A stretch of 64,000 bases of DNA. It comes from an uncultured Lachnospiraceae bacterium (lineage in GTDB: Bacteria; Bacillota; Clostridia; Lachnospirales; Lachnospiraceae). Where the stretch lies: the NCBI GenBank assembly GCA_910579735.1, contig CAJTUZ010000003.1:1-64000 (forward strand). Direction: 5' to 3'. A model generated the notes under the pieces. The model made no database searches. It was not told where the DNA came from and worked only from the letters and a program-made list of their open reading frames with translations. Positions within the stretch are counted from its first letter, which is position 1; every line of letters starts with the position of its first letter. Shown here one piece after another: positions 48,435-57,390 of this stretch. A program made the translations under genes and the position numbers.

Positions 48435-48698
48435 TTAATCCTGTACATAAGGCATAAGCGCTACATGTCTTGCACGTTTGATCGCTACTGTAAGCGCTCT
48501 CTGGTGTTTCGCACAGTTTCCTGTAATTCTTCTCGGAAGGATCTTTCCTCTCTCGGATACGTATCTCTTCAATTTATTGACATCTTTATAGTCAATCAGA
48601 TTATCTTTGCCACAAAAAACACAGACTTTCTTTCTTCTACGGATTCCGCCTTTTCTCTTTGCAGGGAAATCAGGCTTCTCACTCTTATTATAAGCCAT
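48435..48698 (-). CDS. rpsR: 30S ribosomal protein S18, zinc-type
   Basis: 87 residues. Binds 16S rRNA with S6. It retains a likely zinc site: Cys26 and Cys29 (CVFCGKDN) with a further Cys/His pair in GNCAKHQR. Many S18 proteins have lost these residues, so this is the zinc-binding form. It is third in the rpsF-ssb-rpsR operon. Confidence 0.97.
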   Translation of the reverse strand: MAYNKSEKPDFPAKRKGGIRRRKKVCVFCGKDNLIDYKDVNKLKRYVSERGKILPRRITGNCAKHQRALTVAIKRARHVALMPYVQD

Positions 48699-48780
48699 AG
48701 CTATTACCTCCTATCAGATTTTCTGTTCAGAACATTTATACGCTTCATTTCCTCAGATCATTTACTTCGTAAATTTTCCG

Positions 48781-49221
48781 TTAATTAAAGGGCAGTTCCT
48801 CATCTATTCCATCCGGAATATTCATAAAGCCATCCCCGGCCGCTGCCGGTTCCGGTCTGTTTCCGCCGGCATATCCGCTGTCGCCCGAAGAAGCGCTGTT
48901 TTTGCTTTCAGCAAATTCCTGTTCCTCGATCACGACATCCGTTGTATATACTTTGACGCCGTCCTTATTGGTATAACTGCCGGTCTGGATACGTCCTGTC
49001 ACTGCGATCTTGATCCCTTTGCGGAAATACTTTTCTGCAAATTCTCCTGCTCTGCCGAAAGCAACACAGTTAATGAAATCTGCGGTATTTTCATCTCCGT
49101 TACGGTTAAATCTGCGGTCTACAGCCAATGTATATCTGGCAACCGCCGTCGCGCTTTCCCCCTGAGAATATCTTACTTCGGGATCTCTTGTTAAACGCCC
49201 CATAAGAATTACTTTATTCAT
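48781..49221 (-). CDS. ssb: Single-stranded DNA-binding protein
   Basis: 146 residues. An OB-fold of about 105 residues (MNKVILMGRLTRDPEVRYSQG, DFINCVAFGRAGEFAEKYF, GRIQTGSYTNKDG) and a flexible Gly/Asn-rich linker end in the acidic tip IDEELPFN, the docking site for replication and repair partners. SD AGAGAGGTAC. It lies between rpsF and rpsR. Confidence 0.96.
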   Translation of the reverse strand: MNKVILMGRLTRDPEVRYSQGESATAVARYTLAVDRRFNRNGDENTADFINCVAFGRAGEFAEKYFRKGIKIAVTGRIQTGSYTNKDGVKVYTTDVVIEEQEFAESKNSASSGDSGYAGGNRPEPAAAGDGFMNIPDGIDEELPFN

Positions 49222-49234
49222 TAAGTACCTCTCT

Positions 49235-49528
49235 CTACTTCTTCTCGTCTTGTCTCACGCACAAGTATCTGATCACATTGTCCATAATACGAATACGGCT
49301 TTCGATCTCTGCCGGGACAGTGCTCTCAGCGTCAAACTGGATAAAGTAATAGAAAGCATCTTTCATTTTCTGCACTTCATATGCTAATCTTCTCTTACCC
49401 CAGTCATCAACGTTTGTAACTTGTCCACCGAATCTTTCGATCAGGGCCTTGCATTTTTCCAATGCAGCAGCTCTTTCGTCATCTTCGATCTTCGCACTAA
49501 CAACAACGGCTAATTCATATTTGTTCAT
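49235..49528 (-). CDS. rpsF: 30S ribosomal protein S6
   Basis: 97 residues from ATG 49528 (MNKYELAVVVSAK), 7 nt after AAAAGGAGG; upstream in-frame codons belong to the leader. It contains the family block FGGQVTNVDDWGKRRLAYEVQK. It starts the rpsF-ssb-rpsR operon and binds S18. Promoter and leader hairpin lie at 49558-49649. Confidence 0.96.
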   Translation of the reverse strand: MNKYELAVVVSAKIEDDERAAALEKCKALIERFGGQVTNVDDWGKRRLAYEVQKMKDAFYYFIQFDAESTVPAEIESRIRIMDNVIRYLCVRQDEKK

Positions 49529-49557
49529 GCTTGTTACCTCCTTTTGGTCTCTGGCCC

Positions 49558-49575
49558 CTCCTTTTACGGCAGGAG
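49558..49575 (-). promoter_or_regulatory. Candidate S6:S18-binding leader hairpin
   Basis: In the rpsF leader, CTCCT and AGGAG pair around a GCCGTAAA loop. The published S6:S18-binding leader has an exposed CCG next to a stem, and this loop contains CCG. The match is short, so it is only a candidate for autogenous control. Confidence 0.35.
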
Positions 49576-49620
49576 CAAGGATATTTGACTGTTTGTTAAT
49601 AAATAACATCACGGACTATT

Positions 49621-49649
49621 ATGATACCACAGTTTTTTTAATATTTCAA
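49621..49649 (-). promoter_or_regulatory. Promoter of rpsF-ssb-rpsR
   Basis: Minus strand TTGAAA (49644-49649), 17 bp, TATCAT (49621-49626), about 90 bp upstream of the rpsF start. Confidence 0.65.
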
Positions 49650-49828
49650 TCTTTTGGCAGAATTTCTCTGATATTTTTTTCGACATTTCGACGGGCGATC
49701 ATGATCTGATGCCCGCATCCTCTGCATTTTAACCGGAAATCCGCCCCGATCCGCAATACTTCCCAATCTTTCGAGCCGCATGGATGCTGTTTTTTTAATC
49801 TTAAAACATCGCCAACTTGTATATCCAT
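49646..49828 (-). CDS. DUF951 protein
   Basis: 60 residues. It matches the small DUF951 family common in Firmicutes: GDVLRLKKQHPCGSKDWEVLR, then LKCRGCGHQIMIARRN. The Cys pair (CRGC) plus the earlier Cys suggest a metal site. It lies 14 bp downstream of the sirtuin gene. Function is unknown. Confidence 0.9.
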   Translation of the reverse strand: MDIQVGDVLRLKKQHPCGSKDWEVLRIGADFRLKCRGCGHQIMIARRNVEKNIREILPKD

Positions 49829-49842
49829 TTCAAAAATCCCTT

Positions 49843-50562
49843 TTATGATAAACCGGAGAAGATCTCTCCGATACTTCCCTGCACTACCAGATCCGCGGCC
49901 GCATCCCGCGGCGTAGGCGTTTTATTGATCAGAATCAGTTTATTGCCCGTATAATAATCGATCAGTCCCGCGGCAGGATAAACGGCCAGAGACGTGCCGC
50001 CGACAATCAGTACATCCGCCTCGCTGATATAACGTACGGCATCCTGCAGCGTCTTCTGATTCAGTCCCTCTTCATACAGGACGACATCCGGTTTGATGCT
50101 GCCGCCGCACGGGCAGGATGGTACGCCTTCCGTGTGCAGAATATACTCCATATCATAGAACCTGCCGCAGTCTTCGCAGTAATTACGCAGCACCGAACCA
50201 TGCAGCTCCAGCACGATGTTACTGCCGGCAGCCTGGTGCAGGCCATCGATATTCTGCGTAATGACGGCTTTCAGTTTTCCTTCCTGCTCCCATTCGGCCA
50301 GTTTCAGATGCGCTGCATTCGGTTTTGCATCCGGACACAGCATCTTATCGCGGTAGAAACGATAGAATTCCTCCGTATGCCGGCGGTAAAAGGTATGGCT
50401 TAAAATCGTCTCCGGCGGATAGTCATATTTCTGATTATATAAACCGTCCACACTTCTGAAGTCGGGGATGCCGCTTTCCGTGGAAACGCCCGCACCGCCG
50501 AAAAATACAATGTTATGACTGTCACGTATGATACTGTTTAACTTCTCCAGTTCCTGTCCCAT
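49843..50562 (-). CDS. Sir2-family NAD-dependent protein deacylase
   Basis: 239 residues. Removes acyl groups from lysines using NAD+. Rossmann motif [15 protein letters not shown], catalytic His in [22 protein letters not shown], zinc site CEDC with CPC, and [13 protein letters not shown]. The start at 50562 follows GGGGGG. It lies 20 bp downstream of leuA. Whether it prefers acetyl or longer acyl groups is not visible. Confidence 0.95.
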   Translation of the reverse strand: MGQELEKLNSIIRDSHNIVFFGGAGVSTESGIPDFRSVDGLYNQKYDYPPETILSHTFYRRHTEEFYRFYRDKMLCPDAKPNAAHLKLAEWEQEGKLKAVITQNIDGLHQAAGSNIVLELHGSVLRNYCEDCGRFYDMEYILHTEGVPSCPCGGSIKPDVVLYEEGLNQKTLQDAVRYISEADVLIVGGTSLAVYPAAGLIDYYTGNKLILINKTPTPRDAAADLVVQGSIGEIFSGLS

Positions 50563-50582
50563 AGAAAACCCCCCATTCTTAC

Positions 50583-52271
50583 TTAATCTGTCTGTTTTTC
50601 TCCGAGTCCCAGCCTGTTAATGGCTGAGAATATCGCTCTGACGGAAGCCCTCGTAATATTGGAACTTACGCCGACACCGTAAGTAACTTTTCCGCTGTCC
50701 GCATCCAACAGGTGGATATATGCGGCTGCCTGCGAATTGGAACCGCTCTGCAGCGCATGTTCTTCATAATCCAGAATCTTAATATTCACGGAAAGTTCTT
50801 CCCGCAGTCCTCTCTTGGCTGCATCAATAGGACCGTTGCCGACTGCCTCATATACCTTTTCCACGCCGTGGTCCGTATAGGAAACCGTCACTCTTGTATC
50901 AAACTCCGATTTTGTTCCGTCGCTTAAATCATCCACCCGCAGCTTCCGGAAATGTATCGGCTCTTTTCGGTTCAGATATTCGTTTCTGAAACTGTCCATG
51001 ATCTGCTCCGGTGAGACTTCACCCTGTTTTTCGGAGATTTCCTGGATCACATTGGCAAATTCCCTGTGCATTCCCTTAGGCAGTTTGAAACCGAAATACG
51101 TATCCATGATAAAGGCCACGCCGCCTTTACCGGACTGTGAATTGATCCTGACAATCGGTTCATATTCCTTGCCGATGTCCGCCGGATCGATCGGCAGATA
51201 GGGAACCTGCCAGATCTGACTGCTGCGCTCTTTCATCGCCTTTACACCCTTGTTGATAGCGTCCTGATGAGAGCCGGAAAAGGCGGTAAACACCATTTTA
51301 CCTGCATAAGGATGTCTGGGATGGATCGGAATCTTACAGCATCTTTCATAGATTTCAATACTCTCGTTGATATGCTCTATATGAAGTTCCGGATCGATGC
51401 CCTGCGAAAACATATTATAGGCGATGTTCAAAATATCAACATTTCCGGTTCTTTCACCGTTTCCGAAAAGCGTTCCTTCCACGCGTTCCGCACCGGCCAG
51501 AATCGCCAGTTCCGCGCTCGCCACACCCGTTCCTCTGTCGTTATGAGGATGTACGCTCAAAATAATACTCTCACGGTTCTTAAAATGTTTGTTCATCCAT
51601 TCGATCTGATCCGCATAAACATTCGGCGTATTCATCTCTACGGTAGAGGGCAGATTAATGATGATCGGATTGTCCTTGTCAGCTCCCCATGTCTCCTGTA
51701 CCGCCGTACAAATCTCCAGCGCATAGTCCAGTTCCGTGCCGGTAAAGCTTTCCGGAGAATATTCCAGAATGATCTTACCCGGGAATTTCTTCGCCCTTTC
51801 CTTTACCATCTTCGTGCCTTCTACGGCAATGTTGATGATCTGTTCTTTGTTCATGCCAAATACCACGTCTCTTTGCAGCGTAGACGTAGAATTATAAATA
51901 TGCACGATAGCCTGCTTACATCCCTCAATCGATTCAAATGTCCTGTCGATCAGTTCTTCGCGGCACTGCGTAAGCACCTGTACGACGACATCATCCGGTA
52001 TCATCTTCCGTTCAATCAGCTGCCGCAGAAAGTCAAATTCAATCTGGCTGGCTGCCGGAAAGCCGATCTCGATCTCTTTAAAACCAAGTTTAATCAGGTA
52101 ATTGAAAAACTCTACCTTTTCCTGTACGACCATCGGATCGATCAGCGCCTGATTGCCATCCCGCAGATCAACGCTGCACCAGGTGGGCGCTTTCTCAATC
52201 TCTTTACAAGGCCACTCTCTTTCCGGATAATCCACCACCGGATTTTTTTTATATCTTTGATAATTTAACAT
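50583..52271 (-). CDS. leuA: 2-isopropylmalate synthase, long form
   Basis: 562 residues from ATG 52271 (MLNYQRYKKNPVVDY), 7 nt after GGGAGGAA; an in-frame ATG at 52319 lies in the repeat region. It catalyses the first step of leucine synthesis from 2-oxoisovalerate and acetyl-CoA. The DRE-TIM barrel signature is CSVDLRDGNQALIDPM; SVHPHNDRGTGVASAELA and the C-terminal LeuA regulatory domain (from about 430) follow. The length and the DLRDGNQ form match the LeuA type 2/alpha-IPMS subfamily. Leucine feedback is expected of the C-terminal domain. It is not linked here to leuBCD. Upstream are two structured elements (52305-52411). Confidence 0.95.
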   Translation of the reverse strand: MLNYQRYKKNPVVDYPEREWPCKEIEKAPTWCSVDLRDGNQALIDPMVVQEKVEFFNYLIKLGFKEIEIGFPAASQIEFDFLRQLIERKMIPDDVVVQVLTQCREELIDRTFESIEGCKQAIVHIYNSTSTLQRDVVFGMNKEQIINIAVEGTKMVKERAKKFPGKIILEYSPESFTGTELDYALEICTAVQETWGADKDNPIIINLPSTVEMNTPNVYADQIEWMNKHFKNRESIILSVHPHNDRGTGVASAELAILAGAERVEGTLFGNGERTGNVDILNIAYNMFSQGIDPELHIEHINESIEIYERCCKIPIHPRHPYAGKMVFTAFSGSHQDAINKGVKAMKERSSQIWQVPYLPIDPADIGKEYEPIVRINSQSGKGGVAFIMDTYFGFKLPKGMHREFANVIQEISEKQGEVSPEQIMDSFRNEYLNRKEPIHFRKLRVDDLSDGTKSEFDTRVTVSYTDHGVEKVYEAVGNGPIDAAKRGLREELSVNIKILDYEEHALQSGSNSQAAAYIHLLDADSGKVTYGVGVSSNITRASVRAIFSAINRLGLGEKQTD

Positions 52272-52304
52272 AATATATTCCTCCCTTTCCATGATGCCAA
52301 AAAT

Positions 52305-52349
52305 ACCTTCTGATTCCATCTTAGCCTTGCGGCGGACTTCTTATAAGGT
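52305..52349 (-). repeat. Structured 45-nt element, copy 2 (leuA-proximal)
   Basis: 42 of 45 bases match copy 1. Minus-strand RNA starts ACCTT and ends AAGGT (complementary), with an inner GCC-GCAA-GGC hairpin. The inner stem is three bases here and six in copy 1. It is preceded by six T residues and followed by leuA. Confidence 0.65.
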
Positions 52350-52368
52350 AAAAAAGTGACTCCGTCAC
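52350..52368 (-). terminator. Possible attenuator between the two structured elements
   Basis: On the minus strand GTGAC-GGA-GTCAC (52368-52356), optionally extended by AAG/TTT, then six T residues. The left arm overlaps the closing AAGGT of copy 1, so the two structures exclude each other. Confidence 0.45.
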
Positions 52369-52411
52369 CTTCTGATTCCATCTCCGCCTTGCGGCGGATT
52401 TCTTATAAGGT
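52367..52411 (-). repeat. Structured 45-nt element, copy 1 (upstream)
   Basis: Minus-strand RNA begins ACCTTATAAGAAAT and ends GATGGAATCAGAAGGT; the ACCTT/AAGGT ends pair and TCCGCC-GCAA-GGCGGA forms a six-bp stem with a GNRA loop. It starts immediately after the T-run of the ptsH terminator. I do not recognise a named RNA family. Confidence 0.65.
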
Positions 52412-52439
52412 AAAAAAAGCCCGTCAATACGACGGGCTT
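52412..52439 (-). terminator. ptsH terminator
   Basis: Minus strand GCCCGTC-GTATT-GACGGGC followed by seven T residues, 12 bp after the ptsH stop. Confidence 0.9.
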
Positions 52440-52450
52440 ATCGGATAGCG

Positions 52451-52714
52451 TTATTCACCAAGACCACTTTCAATTGCATTGATGAGCGATTTTAATGCTT
52501 CTTCTTCATCTTCTCCATCACACACGAACTCAATCTCATCACCACACTTAACGCATGCACCCAACACGCTTAAAACGCTTTTCGCATTTGCCGTATTTTC
52601 CTTAAACGAAAATGTAATCAATGATTTAAATTTCATTGCTTCTTTACATAGGATACCTGCCGGTCTTAGGTGTAACCCTGTCGGATTCTTAATGACTACT
52701 TTTTGACTTACCAT
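52451..52714 (-). CDS. ptsH: Phosphocarrier protein HPr
   Basis: 87 residues. Transfers phosphate from enzyme I to sugar-specific IIA proteins. The phosphorylation site His15 is in NPTGLHLRPAG. Ser46 in NAKSVLSVLG is the site used by HPr kinase in Firmicutes for carbon catabolite repression; its presence rules out a Crh-like protein lacking His15. It is a single-gene unit with promoter and terminator. Enzyme I is not adjacent. Confidence 0.93.
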   Translation of the reverse strand: MVSQKVVIKNPTGLHLRPAGILCKEAMKFKSLITFSFKENTANAKSVLSVLGACVKCGDEIEFVCDGEDEEEALKSLINAIESGLGE

Positions 52715-52754
52715 ACCCTTATACCCTCCAATGCATAGTCATAATTCATCTTCT

Positions 52755-52783
52755 ACTATACCATTGTTTGCACAATATCTCAA
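52755..52783 (-). promoter_or_regulatory. Promoter of ptsH
   Basis: Minus strand TTGAGA (52778-52783), 17 bp, TATAGT (52755-52760), about 40 bp before the start codon. Confidence 0.75.
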
Positions 52784-52841
52784 CCGAAAAATTATTAAAT
52801 AAAACACTGTAGATTCTATGCAAAACGTATCTTAAAGCCGA

Positions 52842-54191
52842 TTATAACATACAGTTTTGTATCAGTTCCGCCAGCTTCAAAGCCTCCGCATCGATCATCT
52901 TCTGATCTTTGCCTTCGATCATAACGCGCACTAACGGCTCCGTGCCCGAAGGTCTTATCAGCACGCGGCCCGCACCGGCGAATTTCCGGTCAAGCGCTGC
53001 GATCGCCTCCGCAATTTCAGGATAATCCATATACTTTTCTTTCTTGTGATTGGGAACCTTGGCATTCACGAGCGCCTGCGGCATTACTTCCATAACTTTC
53101 GCAAGTTCGGACAGCGATTTCTTTGTTTCTACAATAACCTGCAGAAGATGCAGCGCGCTGAGCAGTCCGTCGCCCGTCGTATTTTCATCGAGGAAAATAA
53201 CGTGTCCCGACTGTTCCCCGCCGAGACTTGCCCCGATCTCGCGCATTCTTTCCAGTACATATCTGTCTCCGACTTTCGTCTGCTCCATTTGCATGCCGTT
53301 CTTTTCCCCCATGAGGAAAAATCCGAGATTACTCATAACCGTGGCAACAATCGTATTTTTATTCAGTTTACCCTGTTTTTTCATATGACAGCCGACAATT
53401 GCCATGATCTGATCGCCGTTTACCACATTGCCGGTCTCGTCTACTGCCAAAAGACGGTCTGCGTCACCGTCAAAAGCAAGACCGAGGTTCGCCTTTTCAA
53501 AAACGACTCTTGCCTGCAGTTCTTCCATATGCGTAGAGCCGCAGTTTGCGTTGATATTGGTTCCGTCCGGATTGTTATGAATGGCTACGATTTCTGCTCC
53601 CAGCTCTTTTAACGCTTCTACGGATGTATAAAATGATGCGCCTTCCGCACAGTCAACTACGATCTTCATGCCTTCCAGTTCCACCTTAACGGACTGGATC
53701 GCGTGATTGATATATTCTTCTCTTGCATCGGTACGATATTTGATCTTGCCCACGCCGGCGCCGATAGGAAACTTAATTCCCTGCATGCCGCTGCGGATCA
53801 GCTCTTCGATCTCGTCTTCCAGAGAATCCGGCAGTTTATAGCCGTTGCCATCGAAAAACTTAATACCGTTAAATTCTACCGGATTGTGAGATGCGGATAT
53901 CACGACACCTGCATCTACTTTATATTTTCTGGTCAGATACGCAACTGCCGGTGTGGGAACAACTCCTACATATACCGCATTTGCGCCTACCGAACATGCT
54001 CCTGCCATCAGTGCATTGGCCAGCATATCGCCTGAGATCCGGGTATCACAGCCGACCATGATCGTCGGTTTGTGTTCATTTTCTCTGGAGAGCACGTATG
54101 CTCCTGCCTGCCCGAGCTGCATTGCAAGCTGCGGTGTCAATTCCTCATTGGCAACGCCTCTGACACCATCCGTACCAAATAATCTGCTCAT
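52842..54191 (-). CDS. glmM: Phosphoglucosamine mutase
   Basis: 449 residues. Converts glucosamine 6-phosphate to glucosamine 1-phosphate for UDP-GlcNAc and peptidoglycan. The catalytic serine is in VVISASHNPVEFNG (about residue 100), the metal loop is FDGDADRLLAVD, and the ligand loop is GGEQSGHVIF with the phosphate site RPSGTEPLVRVM. It is last in the cdaA-cdaR-glmM order that is standard in Firmicutes, 72 bp after cdaR. Confidence 0.97.
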   Translation of the reverse strand: MSRLFGTDGVRGVANEELTPQLAMQLGQAGAYVLSRENEHKPTIMVGCDTRISGDMLANALMAGACSVGANAVYVGVVPTPAVAYLTRKYKVDAGVVISASHNPVEFNGIKFFDGNGYKLPDSLEDEIEELIRSGMQGIKFPIGAGVGKIKYRTDAREEYINHAIQSVKVELEGMKIVVDCAEGASFYTSVEALKELGAEIVAIHNNPDGTNINANCGSTHMEELQARVVFEKANLGLAFDGDADRLLAVDETGNVVNGDQIMAIVGCHMKKQGKLNKNTIVATVMSNLGFFLMGEKNGMQMEQTKVGDRYVLERMREIGASLGGEQSGHVIFLDENTTGDGLLSALHLLQVIVETKKSLSELAKVMEVMPQALVNAKVPNHKKEKYMDYPEIAEAIAALDRKFAGAGRVLIRPSGTEPLVRVMIEGKDQKMIDAEALKLAELIQNCML

Positions 54192-54263
54192 ATTAAAACC
54201 TTGCTCCTTTCTATATCCAATGCTATTTTGCTGCGGCCCGGACAGACTTTGGGTCTTACCGCC

Positions 54264-55550
54264 TTACTCTGTCCCGGCTTCCATCAGATTCAGTCTGATG
54301 CTGACGGTATCTTTGACGGTTATCGCTTCGTTTACCATCTGGAAAGTCAGCTGCATAGCATAGATTCCCTCTTCGATCGTCTCCATTTCCTCTTCGGCCA
54401 TAAACGCCGCAATATCGATTGCCGGCTGCAGAGTGCCAAGATCCAGTTCATCCAGATCTCTTGCAAGTCCTACGAGCGTCAAATTATATGTCGGCTCTTC
54501 TTCAGCAGTTTCTACCGTAAATCCTTCCGGTACGTTCAATACCTGAACCTGATTGACCGGCATCGGCACGACTTTTTCAACGACAGGCTCAACCGCTACG
54601 TTTACCTGTACCTTGCCCTGGAAATCTTCTTCTGCCAGAATAACGCCGTCAGGCAGATAATCTTTCAGATTAACGATGGTTTCAAAGTTTTCCGTTACGC
54701 CGGTAATATCAAGCGCCGTTTCCGGTATCTCTATCGCCGTGATATTGTCTATTGTCTTGGATTTGCCGGCGATTGTAACGCTGTTTCTGGTTGCCGTAAT
54801 ATCTCCTGTCGCCAGATATCCTCTTGCAGGAACGCCTGTCGTCTTCCAGATGATATCAACCGTCTTTACTGCCAGAATTTCTACGGTAACTCTTACTTTA
54901 CTGATATTTTTGATAATCGTGTCGGAACTTATGATCTCATCGTTTTCATCATATAAACGAATCTCCGCATCCGTACCGATATTATTGGTAAAGCCGGAAA
55001 CATCCACTGTCGCAACAGCCCGCTTTACCTGTGAAACAACAGATTCCGGACCGGATATCGCGATCAGGTTCTGTTCCGCCGTAATATCTCCGACTATATA
55101 ACCTTCCCGTACCGTGCCGGTTGTTTCTGTCCTAAGCTGTAATGTCTTCGTTTTCTCGGTTTCTATATTTAATTTAACGTTGTCTATATTTCCCTTAATG
55201 CTTTCCAGTCTGTCATTATATTTATTCGTTGAAAGCTTAATGGCGATCGTATTGAGGCTCGTTAAGTCATTCATATCCGCAACGGCTATAACATTGCTCT
55301 CATCCAGAGAATCAATAATAGAACGTTTTGCAGAAATCGTGACCACATCGAGCATATCCGTATCGTCCAGTACTTCGTATACCTGACCGCTGTTCGTGAT
55401 CAGATCGGCATTCTGGATCTTGACCGGTACATTATATACCCTGATCGTTCCGATCGGGTCATTGATATTCGTAACGACAAGCCATAGAATTGCTGCAAAC
55501 AGAAAAGACCCCAGTTTCAGGCCCCAGTTGCGGGTTAATCTATTCTTCAT
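54264..55550 (-). CDS. cdaR: CdaR-like YbbR-domain regulator
   Basis: 428 residues from ATG 55550 (MKNRLTRNWGLKLGSF), following AGGCAGG. A membrane helix (SFLFAAILWLVVTNI) is followed by four YbbR-type beta repeats outside the membrane, each with the VxxV...G...L/I pattern (near residues 40, 130, 225, 310). CdaR binds CdaA and alters c-di-AMP output. The gene overlaps the end of cdaA by 11 bp. Confidence 0.9.
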   Translation of the reverse strand: MKNRLTRNWGLKLGSFLFAAILWLVVTNINDPIGTIRVYNVPVKIQNADLITNSGQVYEVLDDTDMLDVVTISAKRSIIDSLDESNVIAVADMNDLTSLNTIAIKLSTNKYNDRLESIKGNIDNVKLNIETEKTKTLQLRTETTGTVREGYIVGDITAEQNLIAISGPESVVSQVKRAVATVDVSGFTNNIGTDAEIRLYDENDEIISSDTIIKNISKVRVTVEILAVKTVDIIWKTTGVPARGYLATGDITATRNSVTIAGKSKTIDNITAIEIPETALDITGVTENFETIVNLKDYLPDGVILAEEDFQGKVQVNVAVEPVVEKVVPMPVNQVQVLNVPEGFTVETAEEEPTYNLTLVGLARDLDELDLGTLQPAIDIAAFMAEEEMETIEEGIYAMQLTFQMVNEAITVKDTVSIRLNLMEAGTE

Positions 55551-56409
55551 TTCTGAACCTGCCTTTCCACAACTTCCGTTTTTTCTCATCATTTGATCTG
55601 CCGCGCAGTGACAGCAGTCTTTCCCGCAGTCTGTCCGCGCTGAGTCCGCGTTCAAGTTCGCCTAAATATGCAACGCTGATCTTGCCGGTCTCTTCGGAAA
55701 CGATAACGGTCATGGAGTCTGTTACTTCCGATATACCGACTCCTGCACGGTGCCTTGTTCCAAGCTCCTTACTGAGCGCCATATTATCCGATAACGGCAG
55801 ATAACATGTCGCAGCGCTGACACGGTTATCTTTTACGATGACCGCACCATCATGCAACGGTGTATTGTGTTCAAATATATTGATCAAAAGCTGGCTGGAA
55901 ACGATTCCATCCACATCGATACCGGTTCGTTCGAATTCTGCGAGAGGCTGTTCATTCTGAATCACAATAAGCGCTCCCGTTTTGACTCTGCCCATTTCCA
56001 CGGATGCTTTCACGATCTCATTGACCGTACGGTCCGATAATCCATCCATATCCTCTTTGGAAGTCCCCAGTGTCAGTATGGAGGAAAAAAGATTTTTCCG
56101 CCCGAGTTCCTCTAATGCTTTACGCAGCTCCGGCTGTAATACAACAACGATCGCAATCGCCGCGATACTGAACAGATTCGTAACGATCCAAAGAATCGTG
56201 TTCATATCGAATAAAACCGCGACCAATAAAAATGCAGCAATCACAAAAACGCCTTTTAAAAGCGCCCATGCCCTCGTGCTTTTGATCCAGAGCAGGATAT
56301 GGTACACCAAAAAAGCGATAATGAAAACTTCCGCAACATCAGTCCAATGAATGGTCGGCATATGCAATTTGGACAAGTATTTTTCAATTAAGACATTGAT
56401 CTGCTGCAT
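55540..56409 (-). CDS. cdaA: Diadenylate cyclase CdaA
   Basis: 289 residues. Makes c-di-AMP from two ATP. Three N-terminal membrane helices (VFIIAFLVYHILLWI, AWALLKGVFVIAAFLLVAVL, ILWIVTNLFSIAAIAIVVVL) are followed by a DAC domain with DGAVIV (about 187) and RHRAGVGISEV (about 226), the catalytic pair. Its operon partners CdaR and GlmM regulate it, and the hydrolase GdpP is nearby. Confidence 0.95.
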   Translation of the reverse strand: MQQINVLIEKYLSKLHMPTIHWTDVAEVFIIAFLVYHILLWIKSTRAWALLKGVFVIAAFLLVAVLFDMNTILWIVTNLFSIAAIAIVVVLQPELRKALEELGRKNLFSSILTLGTSKEDMDGLSDRTVNEIVKASVEMGRVKTGALIVIQNEQPLAEFERTGIDVDGIVSSQLLINIFEHNTPLHDGAVIVKDNRVSAATCYLPLSDNMALSKELGTRHRAGVGISEVTDSMTVIVSEETGKISVAYLGELERGLSADRLRERLLSLRGRSNDEKKRKLWKGRFRNEE

Positions 56410-56417
56410 GACTGTTC

Positions 56418-57365
56418 CTACCTGATACTTCTGTTATTTTTCTGCCCCGCGATCTGCTTCACCTGTTTCTCAGGTCTTGTCACGGTTACTTTCGGCACTG
56501 CCTTTACATAATAATAATATTCATCATCTTCAAATTGTACCTTTTCCGTCCGGCTGTAATCCACATGAAAAACAAAGAACTGCAGGATCCCCGTAAGCAG
56601 GAGCGAAACGACCGTACCGATCACCGTGCCTAAAATGGATACGTTCGTATCAAACATCAGATCACCGATCAGGATAACCATAACGTTCACAAACGCACCG
56701 GCCGCCATTGCGATCGTCCAGGCATAATCAATGCTCAGCCTGCGGATGATATATACTAATATCAATGTAACCGCAAAAGCTGCGATCGTAACAACCATTT
56801 CCTTATTATTCAAAATGCCGTCGATGACAATCTTGAATTTCGCCGCCGTCTCTTCTTCTGTCATTCCTCTTAATAAAGAAACGTTTACATTCACATAATG
56901 GATCATATAATATACAATTATGCCGCATGCTACGGATACTGCCGATGTCGGTGTACCGATCAGTCCCATGGAGATCGGGATCACATACGGTATTTTCAGA
57001 ACAAAACAAACCGGCGTCAGTACAACGACCGCCGTATCCTTGGGCGAAAATCTGAAATACAGAAGAAACATCAGCAAAAAAGCCGCCCCGATCACGATCG
57101 TACATTCCAGACTGAATGCATACAGATGCAGTAATATAAACAGCGCCGCCATGATCACAATAAAATTCGTCGGCATAAAAGAGCACATCAGGGCTACGAT
57201 CAAAACAATCGGCAGCCTGTTTACGGCCGCCATATATCCCAGACGTGAATTGATCAGCCGCAGGGCGGTAAACGCCAGCAGAAATTTTAAAAAGGGAGTA
57301 ATATAAATTTCATATTTACTGTAAAACAGCTTCATATACTGCTTCGCAACAAGTAACGTTGTCAT
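56418..57365 (-). CDS. Conserved polytopic membrane protein
   Basis: 315 residues from ATG 57365, 7 nt after GAGAGG. About eight hydrophobic segments, with a conserved-looking loop GMTEEETAAKFKIVIDGILNN and a charged C-terminal tail EDDEYYYYVKAVPKVTVTRPEKQ. I do not recognise a named family. It lies 8 bp upstream of cdaA in the same run. A role in c-di-AMP control, or a simple operon neighbour, cannot be told apart from this. Confidence 0.65.
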   Translation of the reverse strand: MTTLLVAKQYMKLFYSKYEIYITPFLKFLLAFTALRLINSRLGYMAAVNRLPIVLIVALMCSFMPTNFIVIMAALFILLHLYAFSLECTIVIGAAFLLMFLLYFRFSPKDTAVVVLTPVCFVLKIPYVIPISMGLIGTPTSAVSVACGIIVYYMIHYVNVNVSLLRGMTEEETAAKFKIVIDGILNNKEMVVTIAAFAVTLILVYIIRRLSIDYAWTIAMAAGAFVNVMVILIGDLMFDTNVSILGTVIGTVVSLLLTGILQFFVFHVDYSRTEKVQFEDDEYYYYVKAVPKVTVTRPEKQVKQIAGQKNNRSIR

Positions 57366-57390
57366 GATTTGTCCTCTCAATGTATAGTGA

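Noticed and set aside
51267..52268. 333-residue plus-strand ORF
   Set aside because: It is entirely antisense to leuA, which has clear family motifs; the frame is a shadow with no SD.
52272..52396. Leader peptide controlling leuA
   Set aside because: An ORF through the repeats begins with ATG touching GGCGGAG, so spacing is poor, and it has no run of Leu codons.
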